The position numbers and the translations under genes are program-made. From CAMLIZ01 sp040758375 (GTDB taxonomy: Bacteria > Pseudomonadota > Gammaproteobacteria > Burkholderiales > Burkholderiaceae_C), in NCBI GenBank assembly GCA_040758375.1, contig JBFLWE010000087.1:1-22819 (forward strand): DNA of 22,819 bases. Direction: 5' to 3'. Shown here in pieces: positions 6,841 through 14,661 of the stretch. The notes under the pieces are model-generated. The model saw only the letters and a program-made list of their open reading frames with translations. It was not told the DNA's origin and searched no databases. Within the stretch, counting starts at the first letter, position 1. Each line of letters begins with the position of its first letter.

Positions 6841-8043
6841 TCATGCCTTGCGCGGTTTGAGCTTCAGGCCGTCGCGCACGCTGGCCGGCGGGTACACCAC
6901 CACCGTCGTGCCCGGCTGCACGCCGCCCTTGACCCAAGCCTCGTTGCCGTTGCGCGCCGCCAGCTCCACCGGCCGCAGCCTGGCGCGCCCGCCGTCGAGC
7001 ACGAACACCGCCATGCCGGGCTCGTCGGTGCGCGGGAACACTGCGCTCACCGGCACCTTGACCGCCTGGTCCTGCGCCGTCGTGACGATGCGCACGCTCA
7101 CGCGGTAGCCGTCGCCCAGCGCCTGCCAGCGCTCGGGCGGGCTGGTGATGTCGATCAGCACGCGCACGCGCTGCTCCTCGACGCCGAGCGCAGAGACCTT
7201 GGTGAAAGCGCCCGGCTCCACCAGCCGCACGCGGCCTTCGAGCGCGCCGCTGCCGCCCCAGCGCTCGATCAGCACGCGGCCGCCCGGCCGCGCCTGCAGC
7301 GCGTCGGTGGTGAGCAGCTCCGCCACCACCTCCAGCCGCGCGGTGTCGCCCAGCTCCAGCAGCGGCGTGCCCAGCGGCACCGTGGCCTCGCTGGTCTGCG
7401 CCACGCGCAGCACGCGGCCGCTCACCGGCGCGCGCAGCACGAAGCGGCGCGAGGGCGCGCTGCCGCTGGCCTGCACCGCCGCCACCGCCGCGCGCGCCTG
7501 CTCGAGCTGGTGGCGGGCCACCTGGCGTTCCTGCTCGGCGGCCTCCAGCTCCTTTTGAGTGCCCATCAGCGCCAGGCGGTCGTTGTCCAGCTTGGTGGGG
7601 GACACGAAGCCCTGCCGCGCGAGCTGCTCGCTGCGCTGCAGCTCGTTGCGCGCCTGTTGCAAGGCCACGCGCGCGCCTTCGATGCGCGCGGCGGCGCGCC
7701 GCACGTTGGCTTCGGCCGCCTCCACCTGCGCCCGCTGCTCGCGCAGCGTGCGCTCGTCCAGCATGGCCGGCAGCACCGGCATGAGCCCGGCCACCGGGTC
7801 GCCGGCGCGCACCGCATCGCCCTCGCGCAGCGTGATGCGGTCCAGGCGCCCGGCCAGCGGCGCCGAGACCACGTAGCGGTCGCGCAGGCGCGTCTTGCCG
7901 TCCTCGTCGATCGTGGCCTCGAAGCGGCCCTGCGTGACCTGCGCGGTTTCCACCTCCACCGGCCGCGGCGCAAAGGCCCAGGCCAGCGCGGCGATGGCCG
8001 CGGCCACGCCGGCGCCGGCCCAGATCCAGGTGCTTTTTTTCAT
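6841..8043 (-). CDS. HlyD/MacA-type periplasmic adaptor subunit of ABC exporter
   Basis: The 400-residue protein has an N-terminal Lys-Lys start and a single membrane anchor (about residues 6-26, WIWAGAGVAAAIAALAWAFA). It then shows the membrane-fusion-protein layout: a first half-lipoyl strand (YVVSAPLAGRLDRITLREGD), a coiled-coil hairpin of about residues 98-190 rich in Ala, Arg, Glu and Gln, a second half-lipoyl segment (VLRAPVSGRVLRV), then beta-barrel and membrane-proximal domains. Such adaptors link an inner-membrane transporter to an outer-membrane channel. The gene starts only 3 bp after the stop of the FtsX-type permease and shares its operon, so it is the adaptor of that ABC system. 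No outer-membrane factor (TolC-like) is encoded in the window, so a housekeeping channel would be needed. Substrate unknown. Confidence 0.9.
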   Translation of the reverse strand: MKKSTWIWAGAGVAAAIAALAWAFAPRPVEVETAQVTQGRFEATIDEDGKTRLRDRYVVSAPLAGRLDRITLREGDAVRAGDPVAGLMPVLPAMLDERTLREQRAQVEAAEANVRRAAARIEGARVALQQARNELQRSEQLARQGFVSPTKLDNDRLALMGTQKELEAAEQERQVARHQLEQARAAVAAVQASGSAPSRRFVLRAPVSGRVLRVAQTSEATVPLGTPLLELGDTARLEVVAELLTTDALQARPGGRVLIERWGGSGALEGRVRLVEPGAFTKVSALGVEEQRVRVLIDITSPPERWQALGDGYRVSVRIVTTAQDQAVKVPVSAVFPRTDEPGMAVFVLDGGRARLRPVELAARNGNEAWVKGGVQPGTTVVVYPPASVRDGLKLKPRKA

Positions 8044-8046
8044 CGC

Positions 8047-10416
8047 TCAATCCCTTGTCTTCAAGACGGCCACCAGGTCGAGCCGGTCGATGCGCCTGCG
8101 CACCACCAGCCCGCTGGCCACGCCCGCGGCCACCACGCACAGCGCGGCCCAGGCGTAGGTGCGCGCGCGGATCACCACCGGAAAGAAGAACTGGTCCGAC
8201 TTCAGCAGCTCGCTCACCACGTGCACCAGCCCCCAGCCCAGCAGCATGCCCAGCGGCAGCGCGATCGCGATCGAGATCGCCATCTCGCCCAGCAGCAGCG
8301 CCGACACCTCGGCGCGGCTGAAGCCCAGCACGCGCAGGCTGGCCAGCTCCCAGCCGCGCTCGGCCAGCGCGATGCGCGCGTTGTTGTAGACCACGCCGAT
8401 GGAGATGACCGCCGCGAACGCGGTGAGGATGGTGCTCATGATGCGCACGTTGCGCGCGCTGATCTCCTCCATGTTGCGCAGCATCGTGGCCTTGCTGAAG
8501 GCGCCGGCCACCTGCGGCAGCGCCTTGGTGGCGTCGAGCAGCGCCGCTTCCTTGTCGCGCTCGACCGCCAGCACGTAGCCGGTGGTCACGTCGCCGTCGC
8601 CCAGCAGGCGGTTGAGCGTGTCGCGGTCGATGTAGGCGTTCAGACCCATCATTTCCTTCACCGTGCCGGTGACCACCAGCGCCAGCGTGCGCGGCTCGCC
8701 CACCAATACCTCCATCAGCACCGTGCCGCCCGGCTTGACGCCCAGCTTGTCGGCCAGGCGGTCGGTGATGACCAGGCCGCGGCCTTCCAGCACGGTCAGG
8801 CGCTGCTCCACGTCGATCACGCGGTACAGCTCGGCGCGCGGCGCGTAGCCGCGCACGAGGGTGCGCTCGCGCCGATGACCGTGCACCAGGTTGGCCTGCA
8901 CGAAGCGCGTGGCCTCCACCTGCGTCACGCCCGGCAGGCGCGCCAGCTCGTGGCGGGCGACGTCGTTCACCGCCTCGTAGGTCCACACCGACACGTCGCC
9001 GCGCAGCGACAGGTTGAACTGCGTGTCCACGATCACGTCGATCGCGTCGCGGATGAAGTTGCCCATCACGGTGATGGCCACGGCCGCGGCGATGCCGCCG
9101 ATGCCCAGCGTGGTGCGCAAGGGCCTGCGCTCCATGTTGCGCACGATCATGCGCAGCGCCGGCCCCATGGCCTGGATGCCCAGGCGCTCCAGCAGCGTGC
9201 GGCGGTAGCGGCCCGGCGCCGGCGGGCGCATCGCCTCGGCCGGCGCCAGCCGCACCGTGCGCAGGATGGCGTTGAGCGTGCCCAGCACCGCGGTGACCAC
9301 CGTGACGCCCACGCTGGTGAGCAGCAGCCAGGGCGCGATGCGGTGCTCGAAGCGGGGGAAGTGGAAGAACTCCGCGTACAGCCCGGTGAACATGGTGCCC
9401 AGGCGGTCGCCGAGCAGCACGCCCAGCGCCAGGCCCGCCAGCACGATCAGCAGCACGAGCTTGAGGTAGTGCAGCCCGATCGCCAGGTTGGGATAGCCCA
9501 GCGCCTTCAGCGCGGCGATCTGCTCGCGCTGGGTGCTCACCAGCCGCGACACCACCACGTTGAGCAGGAAGGCCGCCACGCCGAGAAAGATGGCCGGCAG
9601 CACCGTGCCCAGCACGCGCTGCTCCTTGATCTCGGCGTCGAGCATCGCGTGCGAGGTCTGGTCGGCGCGGCCGTGCACGTCGCGCCCGCCGTAGGCGGCC
9701 AGCCGGGCCTGCAGCCCCTCGATCACCGCCCGCTCCGAGGCGCCGGGCGCCAGCTTCACCGCCACCTGGTTGAACGCGCCCTCCATGTCGTAGGCCGCGG
9801 CCAGCGTGTCGTGGTCCACCCAGAAGATGCCGTAGCCGCGCAGGTCGGGCATGCCCCACAGGCCTGCGAAGATGAACTCGGGCGACAGCGCCGTGCCCAC
9901 CATGCGCAGCGTGCGGCGCTTGCCGTTCATCAGCACGTTGAGCGTGTCGCCGAACTTCAGGCCACGCGCCTGCGCGAAGCCTTCGGACACCAGCGCCGGA
10001 ATGCTGCCGTCGGCGTGGGTGCCGGCGCGCAGCAGCTCCTGCCCCGCGCTCACCGTCACCCGGTTCATGCGCTGCGCGCCGCGCGCCGGCAGGCCGATGA
10101 GCTGGCCGATGATGGGATCGGGCAGCCCGGGAATCTCCACGCGCACGATCGCCTGCACGCTGGTCTGCACGTCGGCCACGCCGCGCACCTCGCGCAGCGT
10201 GCCGGCCAGCGATTCGGGCGCGCGCTTCACGCCGGCGAACACCTCGGCGAAGCGGCCGGCGGCGTAGAAGTCGTCGCGCGCCAGCGCCAGCGAGTCCACC
10301 GCGGACAGGCTGGTGATGAAGCCGCCGATGCCGCTGGCCACCACCAGCGCGATCGTCAGCGCCTGGCTCCACATGAGGCGCAGGTCGCGCAGCAGCTTGC
10401 GGTCGAGGGCTTTCAT
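8047..10416 (-). CDS. ABC exporter permease with two FtsX domains
   Basis: This 789-residue membrane protein has the long layout of two FtsX/MacB-type core modules. The first is an N-terminal helix (about 15-40, ALTIALVVASGIGGFITSL), a large periplasmic domain, and three helices from about 265 to 400, including the FtsX-typical VVSRLVSTQREQIAALKALG. The second module repeats this from about 430, with ARIALAERGWELASLRVLGFS and a last helix trio ending near residue 785. The AVLKTRD C-terminus is cytosolic. FtsX-family permeases of this sort work as mechanotransmitters or lipid/peptide/drug exporters rather than classical channels. GGGGG lies 5 bp before ATG 10416. Together with the separate ATPase (10511-11242) and the HlyD-like adaptor (6841-8043) it forms a tripartite MacAB/DevBCA-like exporter. 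Substrate is not readable from sequence. Confidence 0.9.
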   Translation of the reverse strand: MKALDRKLLRDLRLMWSQALTIALVVASGIGGFITSLSAVDSLALARDDFYAAGRFAEVFAGVKRAPESLAGTLREVRGVADVQTSVQAIVRVEIPGLPDPIIGQLIGLPARGAQRMNRVTVSAGQELLRAGTHADGSIPALVSEGFAQARGLKFGDTLNVLMNGKRRTLRMVGTALSPEFIFAGLWGMPDLRGYGIFWVDHDTLAAAYDMEGAFNQVAVKLAPGASERAVIEGLQARLAAYGGRDVHGRADQTSHAMLDAEIKEQRVLGTVLPAIFLGVAAFLLNVVVSRLVSTQREQIAALKALGYPNLAIGLHYLKLVLLIVLAGLALGVLLGDRLGTMFTGLYAEFFHFPRFEHRIAPWLLLTSVGVTVVTAVLGTLNAILRTVRLAPAEAMRPPAPGRYRRTLLERLGIQAMGPALRMIVRNMERRPLRTTLGIGGIAAAVAITVMGNFIRDAIDVIVDTQFNLSLRGDVSVWTYEAVNDVARHELARLPGVTQVEATRFVQANLVHGHRRERTLVRGYAPRAELYRVIDVEQRLTVLEGRGLVITDRLADKLGVKPGGTVLMEVLVGEPRTLALVVTGTVKEMMGLNAYIDRDTLNRLLGDGDVTTGYVLAVERDKEAALLDATKALPQVAGAFSKATMLRNMEEISARNVRIMSTILTAFAAVISIGVVYNNARIALAERGWELASLRVLGFSRAEVSALLLGEMAISIAIALPLGMLLGWGLVHVVSELLKSDQFFFPVVIRARTYAWAALCVVAAGVASGLVVRRRIDRLDLVAVLKTRD

Positions 10417-10510
10417 GTCGGCCCCCGGTCCGCGGAGTACCGCGGACCACCCCCCGAGGGGGTGCGCGCCTGCCTCGGGGCGGCCCGGCGCCGGGTGTGC
10501 TGCGCTTCGT
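10417..10510. repeat. Repeat-like intergenic stretch with three hairpins inside the ABC operon
   Basis: Between ATPase and permease genes are three perfect dyads: GGTCCGCGG-AGTA-CCGCGGACC (10427-10448, 9-bp stem, 4-nt loop), CCCCC-GA-GGGGG (about 10451-10462) and the self-complementary CCCGGCGCCGGG (10484-10495). The middle one matches the core of the spacer at 418-532. Within an operon this may stabilise or attenuate the downstream permease message, or simply be an inserted dispersed repeat. It has no coding potential I trust. Confidence 0.6.
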
Positions 10511-11242
10511 TCACCATGACAGCTCCGACGGCGAGATCTTGTGCGTGTTGACCTCGATGCGCTGGATCTTCCCGTCGCCCAAGTGGATCACGCGGTCGGC
10601 CATGCCGGCGATGGCGGCGTTGTGCGTGATCACCACCGCGGTGGTGCCCAGCTCGCGGTTGATGCGCGCAATGACCTCCAGCACCAGCTTGCCCGTCTGG
10701 TAGTCGAGCGCGCCGGTGGGCTCGTCGCACAGCAGCACCTCGGGCCGCTTGACGATGGCGCGCGCGATCGCCACGCGCTGCTGCTCGCCGCCGGACAGCT
10801 GCGCCGGGAAGTGGTCGCGCCGCGGGGTGAGCCCCACCAGGTCGATCGCCTCGTCCACCGGCATGGGGTGTTCCACGATGTCGGTGACCAGCGCCACGTT
10901 CTCGCGTACCGTGAGGCTGGGGATCAGGTTGTAGAACTGGAACACGAAGCCCACGTGCTCGCGGCGGTAGGTGGTGAGCTCGGCTTCGCTGGCGCCGGTG
11001 AGCATGTGGTCGGCGAAGCGCACCTCGCCGGCGGTGGGCACGTCCAGCCCGCCCAGGATGTTCAGCAGCGTGGACTTGCCGCTGCCCGAAGGCCCCAGCA
11101 GCACGATGAACTCGCCGCGGCGGATGTCCAGGTCCACGTCGCGCAGCGCCCTCACCTCCACCTCGCCGGTGCGGTAGGTCTTGGCGAGCCCGCGCGCACG
11201 GAACACCGTGCCGCCGGCAGGGTTGGCGGGATTTGCGGCCAT
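10511..11242 (-). CDS. ABC transporter ATP-binding protein (LolD/MacB-N type)
   Basis: From the ATG at 11242 the protein has 243 residues and all ABC signatures. These are Walker A GPSGSGKST at 50-58, Q-loop Gln102 in VFQFYNLIP, signature LSGGEQ at 149-154, Walker B VLLCDEP with its glutamate, and switch His207 in VITHN. The LolD/MacB/FtsE class is indicated by YNLIPSLTVRENV and DEPTGALD. It powers the FtsX-type permease encoded 94 bp downstream. Alternative in-frame starts are ATG 11254 and GTG 11269; none has a convincing Shine-Dalgarno. I prefer 11242 because the inferred promoter (box at 11280-11293, GACAAT at 11258-11253) would start transcription around 11246, between 11254 and 11242. 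The choice is tentative. The first conserved residues are VFRARGLAKTY, so all three starts retain the domain. Confidence 0.92.
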   Translation of the reverse strand: MAANPANPAGGTVFRARGLAKTYRTGEVEVRALRDVDLDIRRGEFIVLLGPSGSGKSTLLNILGGLDVPTAGEVRFADHMLTGASEAELTTYRREHVGFVFQFYNLIPSLTVRENVALVTDIVEHPMPVDEAIDLVGLTPRRDHFPAQLSGGEQQRVAIARAIVKRPEVLLCDEPTGALDYQTGKLVLEVIARINRELGTTAVVITHNAAIAGMADRVIHLGDGKIQRIEVNTHKISPSELSW

Positions 11243-11279
11243 GGCGCAGGGCATTGTCGGAGCCCGCACCAGCGGGCGC

Positions 11280-11293
11280 TTGCGTCACGTCAA
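11280..11293 (-). promoter_or_regulatory. CRP/FNR-type box upstream of ABC ATPase, inside a larger dyad
   Basis: Read on the minus strand the site is TTGAC-GTGA-CGCAA. After 21 bp comes GACAAT (11258-11253), a fair -10 hexamer. The site is nested in a longer perfect inverted repeat, GGGCGCTTG (11274-11282) and CAAGCGCCC (11291-11299), which could also act as a terminator hairpin for the kinase gene ending at 11323. The two readings are not exclusive. The inferred transcript start is within a few bases of ATG 11242. Confidence 0.45.
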
Positions 11294-11322
11294 GCGCCCG
11301 GCCGCCGGGGCGGCGCGCGCGG

Positions 11323-13464
11323 TCAGCCGGCCAGCAGCTGCCGCATGCCGCGCACGAAGGCGTCGAAGTCGATGGGCTTGGTCCAGTAGTCGGCCGCTCC
11401 GGCGGCCCGCGCGGCGGCCACGTCCTCCGGCACGGCGCTGGCCGACAACGCCACCACCACGATGTCGCGCGTGCGTTCGTCGGCCTTCAGGGCCTTGAGC
11501 ACGCTCACGCCGTCCATGTCGGGCAGTTGCATGTCCAGCAGCACGACATCGGGCCGCAGCGCCCGGGCGCGGTCCAGGCCGCTGGCGCCGTCGCCGGCGA
11601 CCACCAGCTGTATCCCTGGCCAGCGCGTGAGCAGCTGTTCCACCAGGATGGCATTGATGGGGTTGTCTTCGACGTAGAGCACCAGCCCGCGCGGCTGCAT
11701 CTCCTGGGCGGCCTGGCTGTCGGCGTCGGCACCCGGCGCCGCGGCCATCGGCCGGTCGTCGGTGGCCGGCAGCGTGACGCGCACGGTCGTGCCCTGGCCG
11801 GCTTCGCTGTCGACGCGGATCTCGCCGCCCATCAGGCCGATGAGTTGCCGCACCAGCACCAAGCCGATGCCGGTGCCCTGCACGCCGCTGTGCTCGCGGC
11901 CCAGGCGGTTGAACGGCTGGAACAGCTGGGCCTTCTGCTGCGGCGACATGCCCAGGCCGTTGTCGCGCACGACGATGTGCACGAAGTGCTGGTCGCGCTC
12001 GACTTCCACGCGCACCCAGCCGCCCGGTCGGTTGTACTTGATCGCGTTGGACAGCAGGTTGAGCATCACCTGCCGCAGCCGCGCGGGGTCGCTGTGCATC
12101 AGCACGTGGCATTGCGGGCAGTAGCCCGCCTGCAGGCTCACGCGGCACTGCTGCGCATGCGGCTGGCTCATGCGCATCACGCCGTCGAGCAGCTCGCACA
12201 GCGGGAAGTCCTGGTAGTCGATGCGCATGCGGCCCGACTCGATGCGCGAGACGTCGAGCATCTCGTCGATCAGCGTGCGCAGGTGCGCGCCGGCCTGCAG
12301 CACCAGGTCGAGCTGCTCGCGCTGGCGCGGGCTCAACGGATCGTCGGTCTCGGTACGCAGCAGTTGCGCAAAGCCGAGCACGGCGTTGAGCGGCGTGCGC
12401 AGCTCGTGGCTGATGCGCGAGAGGAACTCGGTCTTCGCGCGGTTGGCCGCTTCGGCCGCGGTGCGCGCGAGCTGCGCCTTCTCGGCCTGGCGCAGCTGGG
12501 TCACGTCGCGCGCCATCACCGTCATCAGCATCCGCTCGCCCTCGCCTGCGCGCGCGATCGAGGCCTCCATCGGAAAGCGCTCGCCGTTGGCGCGCACCCC
12601 GGTCAGCTCGGCGGCGCCGCCCATGCGCCGCGTGCTCCAGCCGTGGGCGGCATAGCGCGCGAGGTGCATGCGGTGCGCCTCGCGGTGCTCAGGCGGGATG
12701 AACCGGTCCAGCGGACGGCCGATGGCTTCTTGAGCCGACATGCCGAACATGCGCGCCGCCGCCTGGTTGAACAGCACCACCTTGTACTGCGCGTCCACCG
12801 CGACGATCGCGTCCATGGCGGTTTCCACGATCATGCCCAGCTGCACTTCCTGCTCGCGGGCCGAACGCTCGGCCTGCGCGCGCGCCGCCTCGCGGTCGAT
12901 GTGTTCGAGCGCAAAGCACAGGTCGAGCACCAGCTGTTCCACCAGCTCCACCAGCGCGGCATCGAACGCGCCCACGGTGTCGAAATAGAGGTTGAGCGTG
13001 CCGATCACCCGACCGGCACGCCGGATCGGAAAGGCGCCCGAACTCTTGACGCCGAAGCGCGCCGCCAGCGCACGAAAGGGCAGCGTGTGCGGGTCGGCGA
13101 AGAAATCGTTGCAGGTGAAGGGGCGTCCCCGGCGCAGCGCCAGTGCCGTGGGGCCCAGTTCGCTGTCGGGCTGGCCTTCGCGCGGCTGCCGTATGCCGAG
13201 CTCTTGCGCGTAGGCACGGGCATCGCCGCCCCAGGCCACCGGCACGACCTTGCCGTCTTCCACCAGCCCCAGCCAGGCCATGCTGGCGCCGCAGGAGTGC
13301 ACGGCAATGCCGCACAGCGTGTCGTAAAGCGCCTGCGGGTCCGACACGTGCACGATCGCCTGCCCCATGTCGGACAACGCGCGGTAGAACGCCGCCAGCC
13401 GGCCTGGCGAGGGCTCGGGGGCGGGGCCATTGGCGGGCGAAGGCGCGTCCAGGGGGGCGGTCAT
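11323..13464 (-). CDS. Soluble hybrid sensor histidine kinase: GAF-PAS-HisKA-HATPase-REC
   Basis: The 713-residue protein has no membrane helix, so it senses a cytosolic signal. The domains in order are: GAF about 25-190; PAS about 208-325 (ETAMDAIVAVDAQYKVVLFN, then GMSAQEAIGRPL); HisKA with phospho-acceptor His353 in SHELRTPLN; HATPase_c with N-box NLLSNAIKYN, G1 DNGLGM (about 502-507) and G2 GTGIGL; and a C-terminal receiver with acidic pair ED (599-600), phospho-acceptor Asp644 in LLDMQLPDMDG and Lys696. There is no output domain or separate response regulator nearby, so phosphotransfer to a distant partner is implied. Four cysteines cluster between HisKA and the N-box (C423, C440, C449, C452, including CPQC), which could be redox active; that is speculation. 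The ATG at 13464 has no clear ribosome binding site. An FNR-type box lies 57.5 bp upstream, so the kinase may itself be low-oxygen regulated. Confidence 0.93.
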   Translation of the reverse strand: MTAPLDAPSPANGPAPEPSPGRLAAFYRALSDMGQAIVHVSDPQALYDTLCGIAVHSCGASMAWLGLVEDGKVVPVAWGGDARAYAQELGIRQPREGQPDSELGPTALALRRGRPFTCNDFFADPHTLPFRALAARFGVKSSGAFPIRRAGRVIGTLNLYFDTVGAFDAALVELVEQLVLDLCFALEHIDREAARAQAERSAREQEVQLGMIVETAMDAIVAVDAQYKVVLFNQAAARMFGMSAQEAIGRPLDRFIPPEHREAHRMHLARYAAHGWSTRRMGGAAELTGVRANGERFPMEASIARAGEGERMLMTVMARDVTQLRQAEKAQLARTAAEAANRAKTEFLSRISHELRTPLNAVLGFAQLLRTETDDPLSPRQREQLDLVLQAGAHLRTLIDEMLDVSRIESGRMRIDYQDFPLCELLDGVMRMSQPHAQQCRVSLQAGYCPQCHVLMHSDPARLRQVMLNLLSNAIKYNRPGGWVRVEVERDQHFVHIVVRDNGLGMSPQQKAQLFQPFNRLGREHSGVQGTGIGLVLVRQLIGLMGGEIRVDSEAGQGTTVRVTLPATDDRPMAAAPGADADSQAAQEMQPRGLVLYVEDNPINAILVEQLLTRWPGIQLVVAGDGASGLDRARALRPDVVLLDMQLPDMDGVSVLKALKADERTRDIVVVALSASAVPEDVAAARAAGAADYWTKPIDFDAFVRGMRQLLAG

Positions 13465-13514
13465 AAGCGGGCGGTCATGGCCCCTGCATTGGACTGGAGC
13501 CGTTGCCAGGTCGA

Positions 13515-13528
13515 TTGACCTGAATCAA
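13515..13528 (-). promoter_or_regulatory. FNR/ANR-type box of the histidine kinase promoter
   Basis: Read on the minus strand the site is TTGAT-TCAG-GTCAA, one base away from the FNR/ANR consensus TTGAT-N4-ATCAA, and the best classical match in the window. After 21 bp comes TCCAAT (13493-13488), sharing four positions with TATAAT. The predicted transcript start is near 13480, leaving a leader of about 16 nt before ATG 13464. Regulation by an FNR-family protein is inferred. Confidence 0.6.
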
Positions 13529-13581
13529 GCTTTGTTCGCGGCTGCTTCCTCTGCACCCGGCCCTGCAGGCGCATGGCGCGA

Positions 13582-13595
13582 TTGCGCTGGCTCAA
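13582..13595 (+). promoter_or_regulatory. CRP/FNR-type box of the alcohol dehydrogenase promoter
   Basis: TTGCG-CTGG-CTCAA is followed after 20 bp by TACAGA (13616-13621), almost the TACAGT of the phasin-like promoter at 2700. The predicted start is near 13629, about 21 nt before the ADH start codon and upstream of GAAAGG at 13639-13644. It is separate from the kinase box 67 bp away, so each divergent gene has its own site. Confidence 0.5.
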
Positions 13596-13650
13596 TCCGG
13601 CGCCGCAGGCGGGCTTACAGAATCGGCCGCAGACACACGAAAGGCCTGCG

Positions 13651-14637
13651 ATGAGAGCCATGGTCCTGCAGGCGCCGGGCGAGCCCCTGCACCTTCAACA
13701 GCGCCCGGATCCGCAGCCCGGCCCCGGCGAGGTGCGCATCAAGGTGGCGGCCTGCGCGGTGTGCCGCACCGACTTGCACGTGGTCGACGGCGAGCTGCCG
13801 CATCCGCGCCTGCCGCTGGTGCCGGGGCACGAGATCGTGGGCCATGTCGAGGCGCTGGGCGCCGGCGTGCAAGGCCTTCAGCCCGGCCAGCGCGTGGGCG
13901 TGGCCTGGCTGGGGCACACCTGTGGCCATTGCCGCTACTGCGCGCAGGGGCGCGAGAACCTGTGCGACGCGCCGCTGTTCACCGGCTACACGCGCGACGG
14001 CGGCTTCGCCACGCACGTGCTGGCCGAAGCCGACTACGTGCTGCCGCTGCCGATGCACGACCGCGACCCTGCGCTGATCGCGCCGCTGCTGTGCGCGGGC
14101 CTGATCGGGTTTCGCGCGCTGCGCGCGGCCGGCGAGGCCGAGTCGCTGGGCCTGTACGGCTTCGGGGCCGCAGCACACCTGCTGGTGCAGGTGGCGCGCC
14201 ACCAGGGCCGCCGCGTGCATGCCTTCACCCGCCCCGGCGACACCGAAAGCCAGGCCTTTGCCCGCTCGCTGGGCGCGGTGTGGGCCGGCGGCTGCGACGA
14301 GCTGCCGCCCGAGCCGCTGGACGCGGCCATCTTGTTCGCGCCGGTGGGCGCGCTGGTGCCGCAGGCGCTGAAGGCGGTGCGCAAGGGCGGGCGCGTGGTG
14401 TGCGGCGGCATCCACATGAGCGACATCCCTTCCTTCCCCTACGCGCTGCTGTGGCAGGAGCGCGAGCTGGTCTCGGTGGCCAACCTCACGCGCCACGACG
14501 GGCGCGACTTCCTGCTGCTGGCCGCCGGCGTGCCGCTGCACGTGCAGGTGACGCGCTATCCGCTGGACCATGCCAACGAGGCGCTGGCCGACCTGCGCGC
14601 CGGACGGCTGCAAGGCGCGGCCGTGCTGCTGCCGTGA
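13651..14637 (+). CDS. Zinc-dependent alcohol dehydrogenase (MDR family)
   Basis: The 328-residue protein is slightly shorter than typical medium-chain dehydrogenases (about 340-350). Catalytic zinc ligands are visible: Cys38 in CAVCRTDLH, His60-Glu61 in GHE, and Cys148 in PLLCAG. The structural zinc site has four cysteines, C91, C94, C97 and C105 (CGHCRYC..C). The cofactor loop YGFGAAAH (169-176) replaces the last Gly of GxGxxG with Ala, a change seen in an ADH subgroup with the same LGLYGFG stretch. It would interconvert alcohols and aldehydes with NAD(P)(H), possibly regenerating NAD+ when oxygen is scarce. ATG 13651 has GAAAGG 6 bp upstream; the open frame extends to 13573 without a plausible start. 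It has its own FNR-type box. The YqjE-like gene follows by 24 bp. Confidence 0.92.
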   Translation: MRAMVLQAPGEPLHLQQRPDPQPGPGEVRIKVAACAVCRTDLHVVDGELPHPRLPLVPGHEIVGHVEALGAGVQGLQPGQRVGVAWLGHTCGHCRYCAQGRENLCDAPLFTGYTRDGGFATHVLAEADYVLPLPMHDRDPALIAPLLCAGLIGFRALRAAGEAESLGLYGFGAAAHLLVQVARHQGRRVHAFTRPGDTESQAFARSLGAVWAGGCDELPPEPLDAAILFAPVGALVPQALKAVRKGGRVVCGGIHMSDIPSFPYALLWQERELVSVANLTRHDGRDFLLLAAGVPLHVQVTRYPLDHANEALADLRAGRLQGAAVLLP

Positions 14638-14661
14638 AACCCGAGAAAGAAGACGAACACC

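Noticed and set aside
6496..10551. Very long plus-strand open frame (about 1350 codons) over the ABC exporter and hydrolase genes
   Set aside because: It is the antisense shadow of high-G+C genes whose minus-strand products have clear ABC, FtsX and HlyD features. The plus-strand translation is His/Arg/Gln/Ala-rich without any domain.
11233..13518. Long plus-strand frame opposite the histidine kinase
   Set aside because: Low-complexity His/Arg/Gln-rich translation; the minus strand encodes an intact GAF-PAS-HisKA-HATPase-REC protein.
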